From Nitratireductor luteus (GTDB lineage: Bacteria > Pseudomonadota > Alphaproteobacteria > Rhizobiales > Rhizobiaceae): a stretch of DNA of 45,630 nt. Numbering within the stretch: position 1 is the stretch's first letter; the number at the start of each line of letters is the position of its first letter. Under the pieces are notes generated by a model. The model was given only the letters and a program-made list of their open reading frames with translations, had not been told where the DNA came from and did no database searches. The position numbers and the translations under genes were made by a program. The stretch lies in NCBI RefSeq assembly GCF_026162365.1, contig NZ_JAOANW010000021.1, forward strand, positions 1-45,630, in the 5' to 3' direction. This document shows positions 24,982-35,811 of this stretch, piece after piece.

Positions 24982-27900
24982 ATGAATATTTCCCAATTTT
25001 TTGTTGACCGCCCGGTCTTTGCAGGCGTGCTTTCGGTACTCATCCTGGTCGCAGGCTTGCTTGGTCTCAGGGCACTGCCGATCTCCGAATACCCGGAAGT
25101 CGTGCCGCCCTCCATCGTCGTGCGTGCGCAATATCCAGGCGCCGGCCCCAAGGTGATCGCCGAAACGGTAGCGACCCCCATCGAGGAGGCCATCAACGGC
25201 GTCGAGGACATGCTTTACATGTCGAGCCAGGGCACGACAGATGGCGTGATGACGCTGACCGTCACCTTCAAGCTCGGCACCGATCCCGACAAGGCACAGC
25301 AACTCGTCCAGAACCGCGTCTCCCAGGCGGAGCCGCGGCTGCCGGAGGAGGTGCGGCGTCTCGGCATCACAACGGTGAAGAGCTCGCCCGATCTCACCAT
25401 GGTCGTGCACCTGCTTTCCCCGAACGATCGTTACGACATCACTTATCTGCGCAACTACGCTGTGCTGAACGTGAAGGACCGGTTGGCGCGCATTGAGGGC
25501 GTCGGCCAGGTGCAGGTTTTCGGTTCGGGCGACTATTCCATGCGCGTCTGGCTCGACCCGCAGAAGATTGCCGAGCGCGGGCTTTCGGCAAGCGAGGTGG
25601 TGCAGGCGATCCGCGAGCAGAACATACAGGCGGCCGCCGGGGTCGTGGGCGCTTCGCCAAGCGTGCCGGGCGTCGACCTGCAGCTTTCCATCAACGCGCA
25701 GGGCCGGCTCCAGACAGAGGAGGAATTCGGCGACATCATCGTCAAGACGGGAACTGCCGGCGAGATCACCCGGCTGCGCGATATCGCCCGCATCGAGCTC
25801 GGCTCGGCCGAATATGCGCTGCGCTCGCTTCTGGACAACAAGCAGGCCGTCGCCATCGGCATCTTTCAGGCCCCGAATTCCAACGCGATCCAGATATCCG
25901 ACGACATTCAGTCGGTGATGGACGAGTTGCAGCAGGTCATGCCGGAAGGCGTGGAATATCGCATCGTCTACGACACAACCCAGTTCGTCCGCGCTTCGAT
26001 CGACGCCGTCGTACATACACTGCTCGAAGCCATTGCGCTCGTGGTGTTGGTTGTCATCGTCTTCCTGCAGACTTGGCGCGCCTCGATCATCCCGCTGGTC
26101 GCGGTGCCTGTCTCGATTATCGGTACCTTTGCGGTGCTGTATATCTTCGGCTTCTCTATCAACGCGCTCAGCCTCTTCGGCCTGGTGCTGGCCATCGGCA
26201 TCGTGGTCGATGACGCTATTGTCGTGGTCGAGAATGTCGAGCGCAATATCGAGGAGGGCCTGTCGCCGCGCGACGCCACCTATCGCGCCATGAGGGAGGT
26301 CTCCGGCCCGATCGTCGCCATCGCCATGGTTCTGGTGGCCGTGTTCGTGCCGCTCGCATTCATCTCGGGGCTCACCGGCCAGTTCTATCGGCAGTTCGCG
26401 CTCACCATCGCGATCTCCACCGTCATCTCGGCCTTCAACTCGCTGACGCTTTCGCCGGCGCTGGCGGCCATGCTTCTGCGGGGCCACGATGCGCCGAAGG
26501 ATTGGCTCACGCGGCTCATCGACCGCCTCTTCGGCTGGTTCTTCCGCGGCTTCAACCGTGCCTTCGGTGCAAGCTCCAGCGCCTATAGCGGCGGCGTCGG
26601 GCGCATCCTGTCGCGCAAGACACTGATCATGGGCCTTTATCTGGTTCTGGTGGGCGCGACGGTGTTCGTCTTCAACAAGGTGCCCGGCGGCTTCGTGCCG
26701 GCGCAGGACAAGCAGTATCTGGTCGGCTTCGCGCAACTGCCTGACGGGGCGACGCTGGATCGCACGGAGGACGTGATCCGGCGCATGAGCGATATCGCCC
26801 TCGAGCAGCCGGGCGTGGAGAGCGCCATCGCCTTTCCCGGCCTGTCGATCAACGGCTTCACCAACAGCTCCAACGCGGGAATCGTCTTCCTCTCGCTGGA
26901 TCCTTTCGAAGAGCGGACGACGCCGGAATTATCCGGCGGCGCCATTGCCATGCAGCTCAACCAGCAATTCGGCGGCATACAGGAGGCATTTATCGCCATG
27001 TTCCCGCCGCCACCTGTGCAGGGCCTCGGCACCATCGGCGGCTTCAAGCTGCAGATCGAGGACCGCATCGGCCTGGGCTACGAGGCGCTGGACGAAGCGA
27101 CCAGGGCGTTCCTCACCGAAGCCTATCAAGCGCCGGAGCTGGCAGGGCTGTTCTCGAGCTATCAGATCAACGTTCCGCAGCTTTATGCCGATCTCGACCG
27201 CGCCAAGGCACATCAGCTGGGCGTCGCCGTGACCGATGTCTTCGATACGCTGCAGATCTATCTGGGTTCGCTCTATGTCAACGACTTCAACCAGTTCGGC
27301 CGCACCTATTCCGTGCGCGTGCAGGCGGATGCCGATTTCCGCAGCCATGCGGAGGACATCGGCCGGCTCGAAGTCAGGTCGCGTTCCGGCGAGATGATCC
27401 CACTTTCCACCTTGCTCGACGTGCAGCAGAGCTCCGGTCCCGAGCGGGCGATGCGCTACAACGGCTTCCTGAGCGCCGACATCAATGGCGGGCCGGCGCC
27501 CGGCTATTCGTCCGGCGAGGCGGAAGCCGCCGTGGAGCGGATCGCGGCGGAGACCCTGCCGCTCGGTATCAGCTTCGAGTGGACCGATCTCACCTATCAG
27601 CAGATCTTGGCGGGCAATTCGGGTGTGATCATCTTCCCGCTGGCACTGCTGCTGGTGTTCCTGGTGCTTGCGGCGCTCTATGAAAGCCTGGCATTGCCGC
27701 TGGCCATCATCATGATCGTGCCTATGGGCATCCTGTCTGCTCTGACAGGCGTGTGGCTGACCGGTGGCGACAACAACATTTTCACCCAGATCGGCCTCAT
27801 CGTGCTCGTTGGGCTCTCCGCCAAGAACGCGATTCTCATCGTCGAGTTCGCGCGGGAGCTCGAATTCGCCGGGCTGACGCCAAAGGAGGCGGCCGTAGAG

Positions 27901-28161
27901 GCGGCGAGGCTGCGCCTGCGGCCAATCCTAATGACCTCGCTGGCCTTCATCATGGGCGTGGTGCCGCTGGTGCTTTCAACCGGTGCGGGCGCGGAGATGC
28001 GGAATGCCATGGGCATCGCGGTCTTTGCCGGCATGATCGGCGTGACCGCCTTCGGCATCTTCCTGACGCCGGTCTTCTACGTGCTCCTGCGCGCGCTCAC
28101 GGGCAACAAGCCGCTGAAGCAAACCGGAGAGGGCACGATACCCATTGCCGGCCAAACTTGA
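24982..28161 (+). CDS. RND efflux pump, HAE1 family
   Basis: A 1059-residue inner-membrane drug/proton antiporter of the AcrB/MexF/BepE class. It starts MNISQFFVDRPVFAGVLS with the first helix. Two six-helix bundles flank large periplasmic loops. The proton-relay acidic pair lies in GIVVDDAIVVVENVERN, and the partner Lys in GLSAKNAILIVEFA. Length is full. It should export hydrophobic compounds such as antibiotics, bile salts, flavonoids or solvents; the substrate cannot be told from sequence. RBS AAAGGGCGG precedes the ATG. Co-transcribed with the adaptor and the hydrolase-like gene under the divergent LysR. Confidence 0.95.
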   Translation: MNISQFFVDRPVFAGVLSVLILVAGLLGLRALPISEYPEVVPPSIVVRAQYPGAGPKVIAETVATPIEEAINGVEDMLYMSSQGTTDGVMTLTVTFKLGTDPDKAQQLVQNRVSQAEPRLPEEVRRLGITTVKSSPDLTMVVHLLSPNDRYDITYLRNYAVLNVKDRLARIEGVGQVQVFGSGDYSMRVWLDPQKIAERGLSASEVVQAIREQNIQAAAGVVGASPSVPGVDLQLSINAQGRLQTEEEFGDIIVKTGTAGEITRLRDIARIELGSAEYALRSLLDNKQAVAIGIFQAPNSNAIQISDDIQSVMDELQQVMPEGVEYRIVYDTTQFVRASIDAVVHTLLEAIALVVLVVIVFLQTWRASIIPLVAVPVSIIGTFAVLYIFGFSINALSLFGLVLAIGIVVDDAIVVVENVERNIEEGLSPRDATYRAMREVSGPIVAIAMVLVAVFVPLAFISGLTGQFYRQFALTIAISTVISAFNSLTLSPALAAMLLRGHDAPKDWLTRLIDRLFGWFFRGFNRAFGASSSAYSGGVGRILSRKTLIMGLYLVLVGATVFVFNKVPGGFVPAQDKQYLVGFAQLPDGATLDRTEDVIRRMSDIALEQPGVESAIAFPGLSINGFTNSSNAGIVFLSLDPFEERTTPELSGGAIAMQLNQQFGGIQEAFIAMFPPPPVQGLGTIGGFKLQIEDRIGLGYEALDEATRAFLTEAYQAPELAGLFSSYQINVPQLYADLDRAKAHQLGVAVTDVFDTLQIYLGSLYVNDFNQFGRTYSVRVQADADFRSHAEDIGRLEVRSRSGEMIPLSTLLDVQQSSGPERAMRYNGFLSADINGGPAPGYSSGEAEAAVERIAAETLPLGISFEWTDLTYQQILAGNSGVIIFPLALLLVFLVLAALYESLALPLAIIMIVPMGILSALTGVWLTGGDNNIFTQIGLIVLVGLSAKNAILIVEFARELEFAGLTPKEAAVEAARLRLRPILMTSLAFIMGVVPLVLSTGAGAEMRNAMGIAVFAGMIGVTAFGIFLTPVFYVLLRALTGNKPLKQTGEGTIPIAGQT

Positions 28162-28429
28162 TGTCGGCATTCCCGGCGACGCATCCGCTTTGACCCCGGC
28201 GTCGAGACTCACGGATCAGGGATGGTAAGATCATGCCATGCTGGTCTTCTCGGTGACGGAAAGGATGGTCGCCGGCCCACTGCTGACATTCCAGCCGTCA
28301 TATCGTGCGGCATTCGCGTTTTTATCGCTGCGATTGTCGTGTCGACGCTTGGCTGATCGTCCTCGGCGTACCAGACCAACGGCCAGAGACTTGCGGGTCT
28401 GGTGAGATGCAACGAGCGGAAAAACTATT

Positions 28430-28570
28430 TCATGCTGAAGAGCGGACGGCCGACTCCACCTTCGTCGACAAGATCTGGCGTGCGCGGAGTGTTCCGTCCA
28501 AGGCATTCATCCCGGTTGCCGCAAGGTCACCGGGAGATGGTTCCGGTATGGGAACCTGGACATCAAAGGA
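28430..28570 (+). pseudogene. AraC-type N-terminal fragment, 28162-28577 otherwise empty
   Basis: Within a 415-base gap, residues STFVDKIWRARSVPSKAFIPVAA resemble the start of the N-terminal domain of some AraC-type regulators (a short stretch near the beginning: xxFV-xxIWRxxS). The frame then slips and no DNA-binding domain follows. The rest of the gap from 28162 shows no gene; the promoter of the reductase gene should lie in its right part. Confidence 0.3.
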
Positions 28571-28577
28571 GACCCAA

Positions 28578-29153
28578 ATGCCGCGTAATCTGGTAGTGAG
28601 CGTCTACAGCTCTCTCGACGGTGTCGTTCAGGACCCTGTCGGCATGGAAAATTCCGGCCTTGGCAACTGGGTGGGGCCTTTCAGCCGTGGCGCCGAGGGT
28701 GATTACATCATGCACAAGGAGCTTCGGGCGGCCGACATCGTATTATTGGGCCGCACCACTTATGAGGGGTTTGCCCCGGTGTGGCCCACCATCGATGATC
28801 CAGCGGGCTTCGCACGCAAGCTGAACGCCATGCGCAAGTACGTGGCCTCGAACACGCTCAAGGAGGCGACCTGGACAAATACAACCGTCCTTTACGGCGA
28901 CGTGGTCAGCGCGGTCCGCGATATCAAAGCTGAGAACGGCGGAGACATTGTCGTCTATGGCAGCGTGGGCCTCGTCCATTCTCTTCTGCCTCACGGCCTT
29001 GTCGACAAGGTACACATGCTGATCTATCCGACCGTGCTCGGACGCGGCACCCGACTCTTTCCGGCCGGGTACGCTTCGGCCTTCGAACTCGGAGATCTAA
29101 GGCGCCTGGAGTCTGGCATTGTCCACGCCGAATATCTTCCGAACACTGCGTGA
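28578..29153 (+). CDS. RibD/DHFR-like reductase
   Basis: A 191-residue single-domain protein of the RibD C-terminal/dihydrofolate-reductase-like fold. Motifs: LVVSVYSSLDGVVQDP, ADIVLLGRTTYEGFAPVWP, GGDIVVYGSVGLVHSLLPHGL and PTVLGRGTRLFP. Such proteins bind NADPH; most are uncharacterised and are not the true folate enzyme. ATG 28578 follows AAAGGAGA. It is a single-gene unit between the efflux and bkd operons. Confidence 0.9.
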   Translation: MPRNLVVSVYSSLDGVVQDPVGMENSGLGNWVGPFSRGAEGDYIMHKELRAADIVLLGRTTYEGFAPVWPTIDDPAGFARKLNAMRKYVASNTLKEATWTNTTVLYGDVVSAVRDIKAENGGDIVVYGSVGLVHSLLPHGLVDKVHMLIYPTVLGRGTRLFPAGYASAFELGDLRRLESGIVHAEYLPNTA

Positions 29154-29376
29154 GATGCGTCAACGAAGTGCAACTGCGGCGGAATAGATTAGAGTGCATG
29201 TAAAGGCGGCAGCGGTCCTCCGCTACCATCCAATGAAATCGATATCTGGGTCTAAAATCTTGGGGCGCTACCGCCGTTCCCACGAAACGCCCGGCTCGCG
29301 CGGCACTCGTTGAGTGGATGGCAACGAAGCGTTATCAAAATTTGTGCGGACCTTTTCGGAAGCCTTTATGCCATAA

Positions 29377-30666
<1,290 letters not shown>

Positions 30667-30669
30667 GCC

Positions 30670-31683
30670 ATGCCGCGCAAGACGATGATCGAAGCGATCA
30701 ACGATGCCATGGACGTGTCAATGAAACGGGACGAGCGCGTCGTGGTCTTTGGTGAGGATGTCGGCTATTTCGGCGGCGTTTTCCGCTGCACCGCCGGGCT
30801 GCAGGCCAAATACGGCAGGTCGCGCTGTTTCGATACCCCGGTCAGCGAGTCCGGCATCGTCGGCACGGCCATCGGCATGGCCGCCTATGGTTTGAGGCCT
30901 TGCGTCGAAATTCAGTTTGCGGACTATATGTATCCTGCCTACGACCAGTTGACGCAGGAGGCGGCGCGGCTGCGATACCGCTCCAATGGAGACTTCACCT
31001 GCCCGATCGTCGTGCGCATGCCGACCGGCGGCGGCATATTCGGCGGACAGACCCACAGCCAGAGCCCCGAAGCCCTCTTTACTCACGTTTCGGGCTTGAA
31101 GACGGTCGTGCCGTCGAACCCGGCGGATGCCAAAGGCCTGCTGGTCGCGGCCATCGAAGACCCCGATCCGGTTATCTTCCTCGAGCCGAAGCGCCTCTAT
31201 AATGGCCCTTTCGACGGCCATCATGAAAAGCCGGTCATCCCCTGGTCGAAACATGAGCTTGGAGAGGTCGCACCAGACCATTATACGGTCCCGCTTGGCA
31301 AGGCAGCGGTCCGCCGGGAAGGTTCCGCCCTCACGATTCTTGCCTATGGAACCATGGTCTATGTGGCCTTGGCTGCAGCGGAGGAGACCGGGATAGACGC
31401 CGAGGTGATCGACCTGCGCACCCTGCTGCCGCTCGACCTGGAAGCCATTGTCGAGTCGGTGAAAAAGACCGGACGCTGCGTCGTCATCCACGAGGCGACG
31501 ATGACCTCCGGCTTCGGCGCCGAGCTTGTTGCACTGGTGCAGGAGCACTGCTTCTATCACCTTGAGGCGCCGATTGCCCGCGTAGCCGGCTGGGACACGC
31601 CCTATCCGCACGCACAGGAATGGGACTATTTCCCAGGTCCGGCACGTGTCGGACGCGCTCTTGCCGAAACCATGGAGGCCTGA
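30670..31683 (+). CDS. bkdA2: branched-chain 2-oxoacid dehydrogenase E1 beta
   Basis: A 337-residue transketolase-like beta subunit: MIEAINDAMDVSMKRDERVVVFGEDVGYFGGVFR, IGMAAYGLRPCVEIQFADYM and the C-terminal domain with TGRCVVIHEA. Start codon 3 bases after the E1 alpha stop. It completes the E1 heterotetramer active site. Confidence 0.95.
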   Translation: MPRKTMIEAINDAMDVSMKRDERVVVFGEDVGYFGGVFRCTAGLQAKYGRSRCFDTPVSESGIVGTAIGMAAYGLRPCVEIQFADYMYPAYDQLTQEAARLRYRSNGDFTCPIVVRMPTGGGIFGGQTHSQSPEALFTHVSGLKTVVPSNPADAKGLLVAAIEDPDPVIFLEPKRLYNGPFDGHHEKPVIPWSKHELGEVAPDHYTVPLGKAAVRREGSALTILAYGTMVYVALAAAEETGIDAEVIDLRTLLPLDLEAIVESVKKTGRCVVIHEATMTSGFGAELVALVQEHCFYHLEAPIARVAGWDTPYPHAQEWDYFPGPARVGRALAETMEA

Positions 31684-31684
31684 G

Positions 31685-32950
31685 ATGGGCGAGTACGTCA
31701 TCAAGCTTCCCGATGTCGGCGAAGGCGTGGCGGAAGCCGAGCTCGTGGAATGGCATGTGAAGGTCGGCGATTTGGTCCGCGAGGACACTGTCCTGGCTGC
31801 CGTCATGACCGACAAGGCCACGGTCGAGATCCCTTCTCCCTCCGATGGCGAGGTGATCTGGCTGGGTGCTGAAGTCGGCGACAGGGTGCCTATCGGCTCG
31901 CCCGTTGTGCGGCTGAAAATCGCCGGCGAAGGTAACGTCACGGAGAGCGAGGAGCCACGCCCTGCAGCGGGCAAAGCCGAACCAGAAGCAACGCCCGAGC
32001 GGACGAAAGCCGCATCGAAACCTGTCGGTATTCCAACAACTCGTGCGATTGCCGCACCAGCGGCAGTTCCAAGGCCCGAAGGCGAAAAGCCGATTGCCTC
32101 GCCCGCCGTCCGGCAGCGCGCGCGGGAAGCCGGCATAGACCTGCGTCAGGTGTCTGGCAGCGGTCCCGCCGGCCGCATCACCCATGAGGACATCGACGTC
32201 TTCCTGACGCGGGCGCCGCAAACAGCGCGAGCCGGTCTGGTACGCAAGACCTTGGTGGAGGACATCAAGATTGCGGGCCTGCGGCGCAGGATCGCGGAGA
32301 AGATGAGCCTCTCCAAATCGCGTATCCCGCACATAACCTATGTCGAAGAGGTTGACGTCACGACGCTCGAGGAACTTCGCGGATCGCTCAATAAGGACAA
32401 GCGCACCGATCGGCCCAGACTCACCCTGCTGCCCTTCCTCATGCGCGCCATGGTCAAGGCCATCGACGAGCAGCCGCAACTCAATGCCATCTTCGACGAC
32501 GAGGCCGGCACCGTTCACCAGCATGGCGCCGTCCATATCGGCATCGCGACCCAGACCCGGAACGGCCTGATGGTCCCCGTGGTCAAGCATGCGGAGGCGC
32601 GCGATCTATGGGATTGCGCTGCGGAGGTGAACCGTCTGGCGGAAGCCGCGCGCGAGGGAACGGCGATGCGAGAGGAACTCTTCGGTTCGACCATCACGAT
32701 CACGTCCCTGGGCGCGATGGGCGGCGTTGCCACAACGCCTGTCATCAATCATCCCGAAGTCGCTATTATCGGCGTCAACAAGATGATGATCAGGCCGTTG
32801 TGGGACGGCACGAATTTCGTGCCGCGCAAGGTGATGAACCTGTCCTCGTCCTTCGACCACCGCGTTATCGACGGGTGGGACGCCGCCGTCTTCGTTCAGC
32901 GCATCAAGGCGCTGCTCGAAACCCCCGCACTGATTTTCGTAGACGGTTAG
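31685..32950 (+). CDS. bkdB: branched-chain 2-oxoacid dehydrogenase E2
   Basis: A 421-residue dihydrolipoyl acyltransferase. Residues 1-80 are one lipoyl domain with the lipoylated Lys in MTDKATVEIPSP. A Pro/Ala linker follows, then the E1/E3-binding domain (ASPAVRQRAREAGIDL) and the catalytic domain ending in SSSFDHRVIDGWDAA with the active His and Asp. ATG 31685 overlaps by one base-step the E1 beta stop region; a longer in-frame start inside E1 beta is not credible. It forms the core of the complex. Confidence 0.94.
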   Translation: MGEYVIKLPDVGEGVAEAELVEWHVKVGDLVREDTVLAAVMTDKATVEIPSPSDGEVIWLGAEVGDRVPIGSPVVRLKIAGEGNVTESEEPRPAAGKAEPEATPERTKAASKPVGIPTTRAIAAPAAVPRPEGEKPIASPAVRQRAREAGIDLRQVSGSGPAGRITHEDIDVFLTRAPQTARAGLVRKTLVEDIKIAGLRRRIAEKMSLSKSRIPHITYVEEVDVTTLEELRGSLNKDKRTDRPRLTLLPFLMRAMVKAIDEQPQLNAIFDDEAGTVHQHGAVHIGIATQTRNGLMVPVVKHAEARDLWDCAAEVNRLAEAAREGTAMREELFGSTITITSLGAMGGVATTPVINHPEVAIIGVNKMMIRPLWDGTNFVPRKVMNLSSSFDHRVIDGWDAAVFVQRIKALLETPALIFVDG

Positions 32951-32962
32951 GGACTGCGTGAC

Positions 32963-34360
32963 ATGAAAGAGATCTCCTGCAAGCTTCTCGTTATCGGGGC
33001 GGGACCTGGCGGCTATGTCTGCGCCATTCGCGCCGGACAGCTCGGCATCGACACTGCAATCGTCGAGGCTGGAAAGCTTGGCGGAACCTGCCTCAATGTT
33101 GGATGCATTCCTTCCAAGGCAATCATACATGCGGCCGAGGAATACGAGAGCGTCGCGCGTTTCGCTGCTGCAAAGAACCCTTTCGGCATTACGGCCGGCG
33201 CGCCTTCTCTTGATTTCCGCCAGACCCTGGAGTGGAAGGACGGCATTGTGAGCCGGCTGAACAGCGGCGTCGCCGGTCTCCTGAAGAAAGCGAAGGTCAA
33301 GACGGTTCCGGGCTGGGCCACTTTCCGCGACGGAAAAACGGTCGCTGTCGAGACGGAAACGGGAACCCAGTTGATCAGGGCCGAGACGGTCGTCATCGCC
33401 ACCGGCTCCGCCCCTGTCGAGCTCCCGTTCCTAAAGTTTGGCGACACGGTCATTTCATCGACCGACGCGCTGGCGCTCGATGAAGTGCCGGCGCGCCTGG
33501 CCGTGGTCGGCGGCGGCTATATCGGCCTTGAGCTGGGTATCGCTTTCGCCAAGCTGGGTTCCAAGGTGACGGTGGTCGAGGCCCTGCCCCGAATCCTGGC
33601 CTCCTACGATGCCGAACTCACCCGTCCTGTCGCAAAGCGATTGGGTGAGCTCGGCATCGTGGCGATGACCGGCGCCAAGGCCAAGGGCCTTTCCGCCAAG
33701 GGAGACGCATTGCTTGTCGAGGACAGCGCGGGCAACGACCACAAGATCCCGGCGGACAAGGTCCTTGTGACCGTCGGGCGCAGACCGGTGACCGAAGGCT
33801 GGGGGCTGGAAGAGATCGACCTGACCATGGCCGGGCCGTTCATCCACATCGACGATCAATGCAGGACATCCATGCGCGGCGTATATGCCATCGGCGACGT
33901 GACGGGTGAGCCGATGCTGGCGCACCGTGCCATGGCACAAGGCGAAATGGTGGCGGAAATCGTCGCCGGTCACAAACGCGCCTGGGACAAGCGCTGCATC
34001 CCGGCGATTTGTTTCACCGACCCGGAAGTGGTCTCGGTGGGGCAATCGCCGGACGAAGCGAAATCGACAAATCCAGAAATCAAGGTTGGGCTGTTTCCCT
34101 TCCAGGCCAATGGCCGTGCCATGACCAAGGCCGACGAAGACGGCTTTATCAGGGTTGTCGCGCGCGCCGACAATCACGTGGTGCTGGGTGTACAGGCGGT
34201 CGGTAAGGGCGTTTCCGAACTGTCTACCGCCTTCGGGCTGGCAATCGAAATGGGCGCGAGGCTGGAAGACGTTGCCGGCACGATCCACGCACATCCCACC
34301 CAGGGCGAGGGATTCCAAGAAGCCGCGCTGAAAGCGCTTGGGCACGCGCTGCACATATAA
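32963..34360 (+). CDS. lpdV: dihydrolipoamide dehydrogenase E3
   Basis: A 465-residue flavoprotein reoxidising the E2 lipoamide with NAD. FAD site [15 protein letters not shown], redox disulphide [16 protein letters not shown] site [13 protein letters not shown], and the C-terminal [15 protein letters not shown] with the catalytic His-Glu. ATG 32963 lies 12 bases after the E2 stop. Last gene of the bkd operon; a weak hairpin follows. Confidence 0.95.
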   Translation: MKEISCKLLVIGAGPGGYVCAIRAGQLGIDTAIVEAGKLGGTCLNVGCIPSKAIIHAAEEYESVARFAAAKNPFGITAGAPSLDFRQTLEWKDGIVSRLNSGVAGLLKKAKVKTVPGWATFRDGKTVAVETETGTQLIRAETVVIATGSAPVELPFLKFGDTVISSTDALALDEVPARLAVVGGGYIGLELGIAFAKLGSKVTVVEALPRILASYDAELTRPVAKRLGELGIVAMTGAKAKGLSAKGDALLVEDSAGNDHKIPADKVLVTVGRRPVTEGWGLEEIDLTMAGPFIHIDDQCRTSMRGVYAIGDVTGEPMLAHRAMAQGEMVAEIVAGHKRAWDKRCIPAICFTDPEVVSVGQSPDEAKSTNPEIKVGLFPFQANGRAMTKADEDGFIRVVARADNHVVLGVQAVGKGVSELSTAFGLAIEMGARLEDVAGTIHAHPTQGEGFQEAALKALGHALHI

Positions 34361-34380
34361 TACCTAGGTGCATGAATACC

Positions 34381-34400
34381 AGCCGATCAGATCGGCTTTA
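34381..34400 (+). terminator. weak terminator after bkd operon
   Basis: AGCCGAT and ATCGGCT pair in a 7-bp stem with a 3-base loop, followed by TTTACC, 20 bases after the lpdV stop. The T-run is short. From here to 34549 nothing is recognised. Confidence 0.4.
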
Positions 34401-34549
34401 CCGCAAGGCGAACGCCGGGATCGGCCCGCATCGTCATGGCCTTGGTTGACGCCCGCAGCGCCTGGAGCGGCTCAACCGCCTAAAGCGATCCGTCACAGAC
34501 GAATGCCACATGGACGAAGCGGAGCGTGTTCGCTGCCTGTGGGCGACCT

Positions 34550-34653
34550 TAGAGCAGATCATCGTTTCACCGAACCGCTGTTCTACTCTATCTACTTGTT
34601 TTTACCGCATTTGTGCGACGTCGGGTGATTCCACCTGACTGCAAAATGCTCTA
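34550..34653. repeat. palindromic intergenic repeat, rhizobial type
   Basis: A roughly 104-base element bounded by the inverted heptamers TAGAGCA and TGCTCTA. Its interior (CGTTTCACCGAACCGCTG, then a T-rich middle) resembles repeat families found between genes in Mesorhizobium and relatives. Only one full copy lies in the window. Its right end supplies the stop codon of rsgA. Confidence 0.6.
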
Positions 34654-35646
34654 GCGGCGTCTAGCCCTGGGTGCGCCGGCGGCCGCGTTCTCGTCATGCA
34701 GCTTACGCCAACGTGAAAAGCGCGTGGGATCGATCTCCCCGCGCACGACAGCGGTGAGCACGGCGCAGTAAGGCTCGTGGGAGTGCGTGCAATTGCTGAA
34801 CTTGCACTCGGACGCCAGTTCCGTAATCTCGGCGAACACCGCATCCAGGCCCTCTGCCATCTCGCCCAGATGCAACGTGCGGATCCCGGGGGCGTCGAGC
34901 ACCCAGCCGCCGCCGGCGACCGGATGCAGAGAGCGTGCGGTGGTCGTGTGCCGCCCCTTGGAATCATGAGCGCGGATGGCACCGGTGAGTTGGACAGTGC
35001 CTGCGCCTTCGGCCGCCAGTGTGTTGACGAGGGTCGACTTTCCCACTCCAGAGGATCCGGTGAGGGCCACGGTCTTGCCCGCGCCAAACCAAGGCTGCAG
35101 CGCGGTGCGGGCATCAGGCCGGCGCGGGTCAGTCAGAACAACGGGCAGGTCGCGCGCCAGCGCGCTCGCCTGCGCGACAAAGGGCACGGCGTCCTCCGCC
35201 GTGTCGGCCTTGGTCAGAACGAGGACTGATGCGATCTCGGCCTGGCTTGCCATAGCCAGGTAGCGCTCGAGCCGGGACACGTTGAAATCGTCGTTGCAGG
35301 AGGTGACGATGAATAGCGTGTCGATATTTGCACCCGAAAGCTGGGTGCTGCCGTCGCTCATGCGCCGTGAGAGGAGCGACCTGCGCGCGAGCCGCCGCCG
35401 CACGACAAAATCGTGCGGTTCGGCAAGCACGAAGTCGCCCACCGCATAATCGCCGGTGCCGCTATTGGCCGGCAGAGCGAGATCGACCAGGCCGTTGGCG
35501 GAATGTCCGCTCATTCGCTCGCGATGGATATGAGCGATACGCACGGGCACGAGGTAGGCTTCTTCTTCATCGAGCTGATCGCCAAAGAAGGAAGACCAGC
35601 CTAACCCGATGAGTTCTGCCTCGCGCGTCTGTTCGGTCAATACCAT
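34651..35646 (-). CDS. rsgA: ribosome biogenesis GTPase RsgA
   Basis: A 331-residue circularly permuted GTPase that checks maturation of the 30S subunit. An N-terminal OB-fold (to about 100) precedes the GTPase with permuted order: G4 LTKAD, then G1 GSSGVGKSTLVN, then G3 DAPGIR. The zinc knuckle is CKFSNCTHSHEPYCAV. The C-terminus is Arg-rich. ATG 35646 with GGGA upstream. The TAG stop is formed by the terminal TAGAGCA of a palindromic repeat, so the last residues may have been changed by the insertion. Confidence 0.93.
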   Translation of the reverse strand: MVLTEQTREAELIGLGWSSFFGDQLDEEEAYLVPVRIAHIHRERMSGHSANGLVDLALPANSGTGDYAVGDFVLAEPHDFVVRRRLARRSLLSRRMSDGSTQLSGANIDTLFIVTSCNDDFNVSRLERYLAMASQAEIASVLVLTKADTAEDAVPFVAQASALARDLPVVLTDPRRPDARTALQPWFGAGKTVALTGSSGVGKSTLVNTLAAEGAGTVQLTGAIRAHDSKGRHTTTARSLHPVAGGGWVLDAPGIRTLHLGEMAEGLDAVFAEITELASECKFSNCTHSHEPYCAVLTAVVRGEIDPTRFSRWRKLHDENAAAGAPRARRR

Positions 35647-35811
35647 TTCCCTTGTTCAAGCCCGCCGGATGCGCTTTCTGCAGCGCGTGATGAGGGCCGC
35701 TGGCACCACAACGCAATCTCTAGCACAGCGAAAGAGTCCCCGTTGGCAGAAATCGGATTCCGCGGCGCGGCCTGCATGCGGCTTCATGCCCGCATCCTCG
35801 CCCCAGAGAAT

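Noticed and set aside
24688-26736. A minus-strand frame of over 600 codons across the RND adaptor and pump
   Set aside because: Antisense to two well-recognised genes, low-complexity Asp/His/Arg-rich product, no start context.
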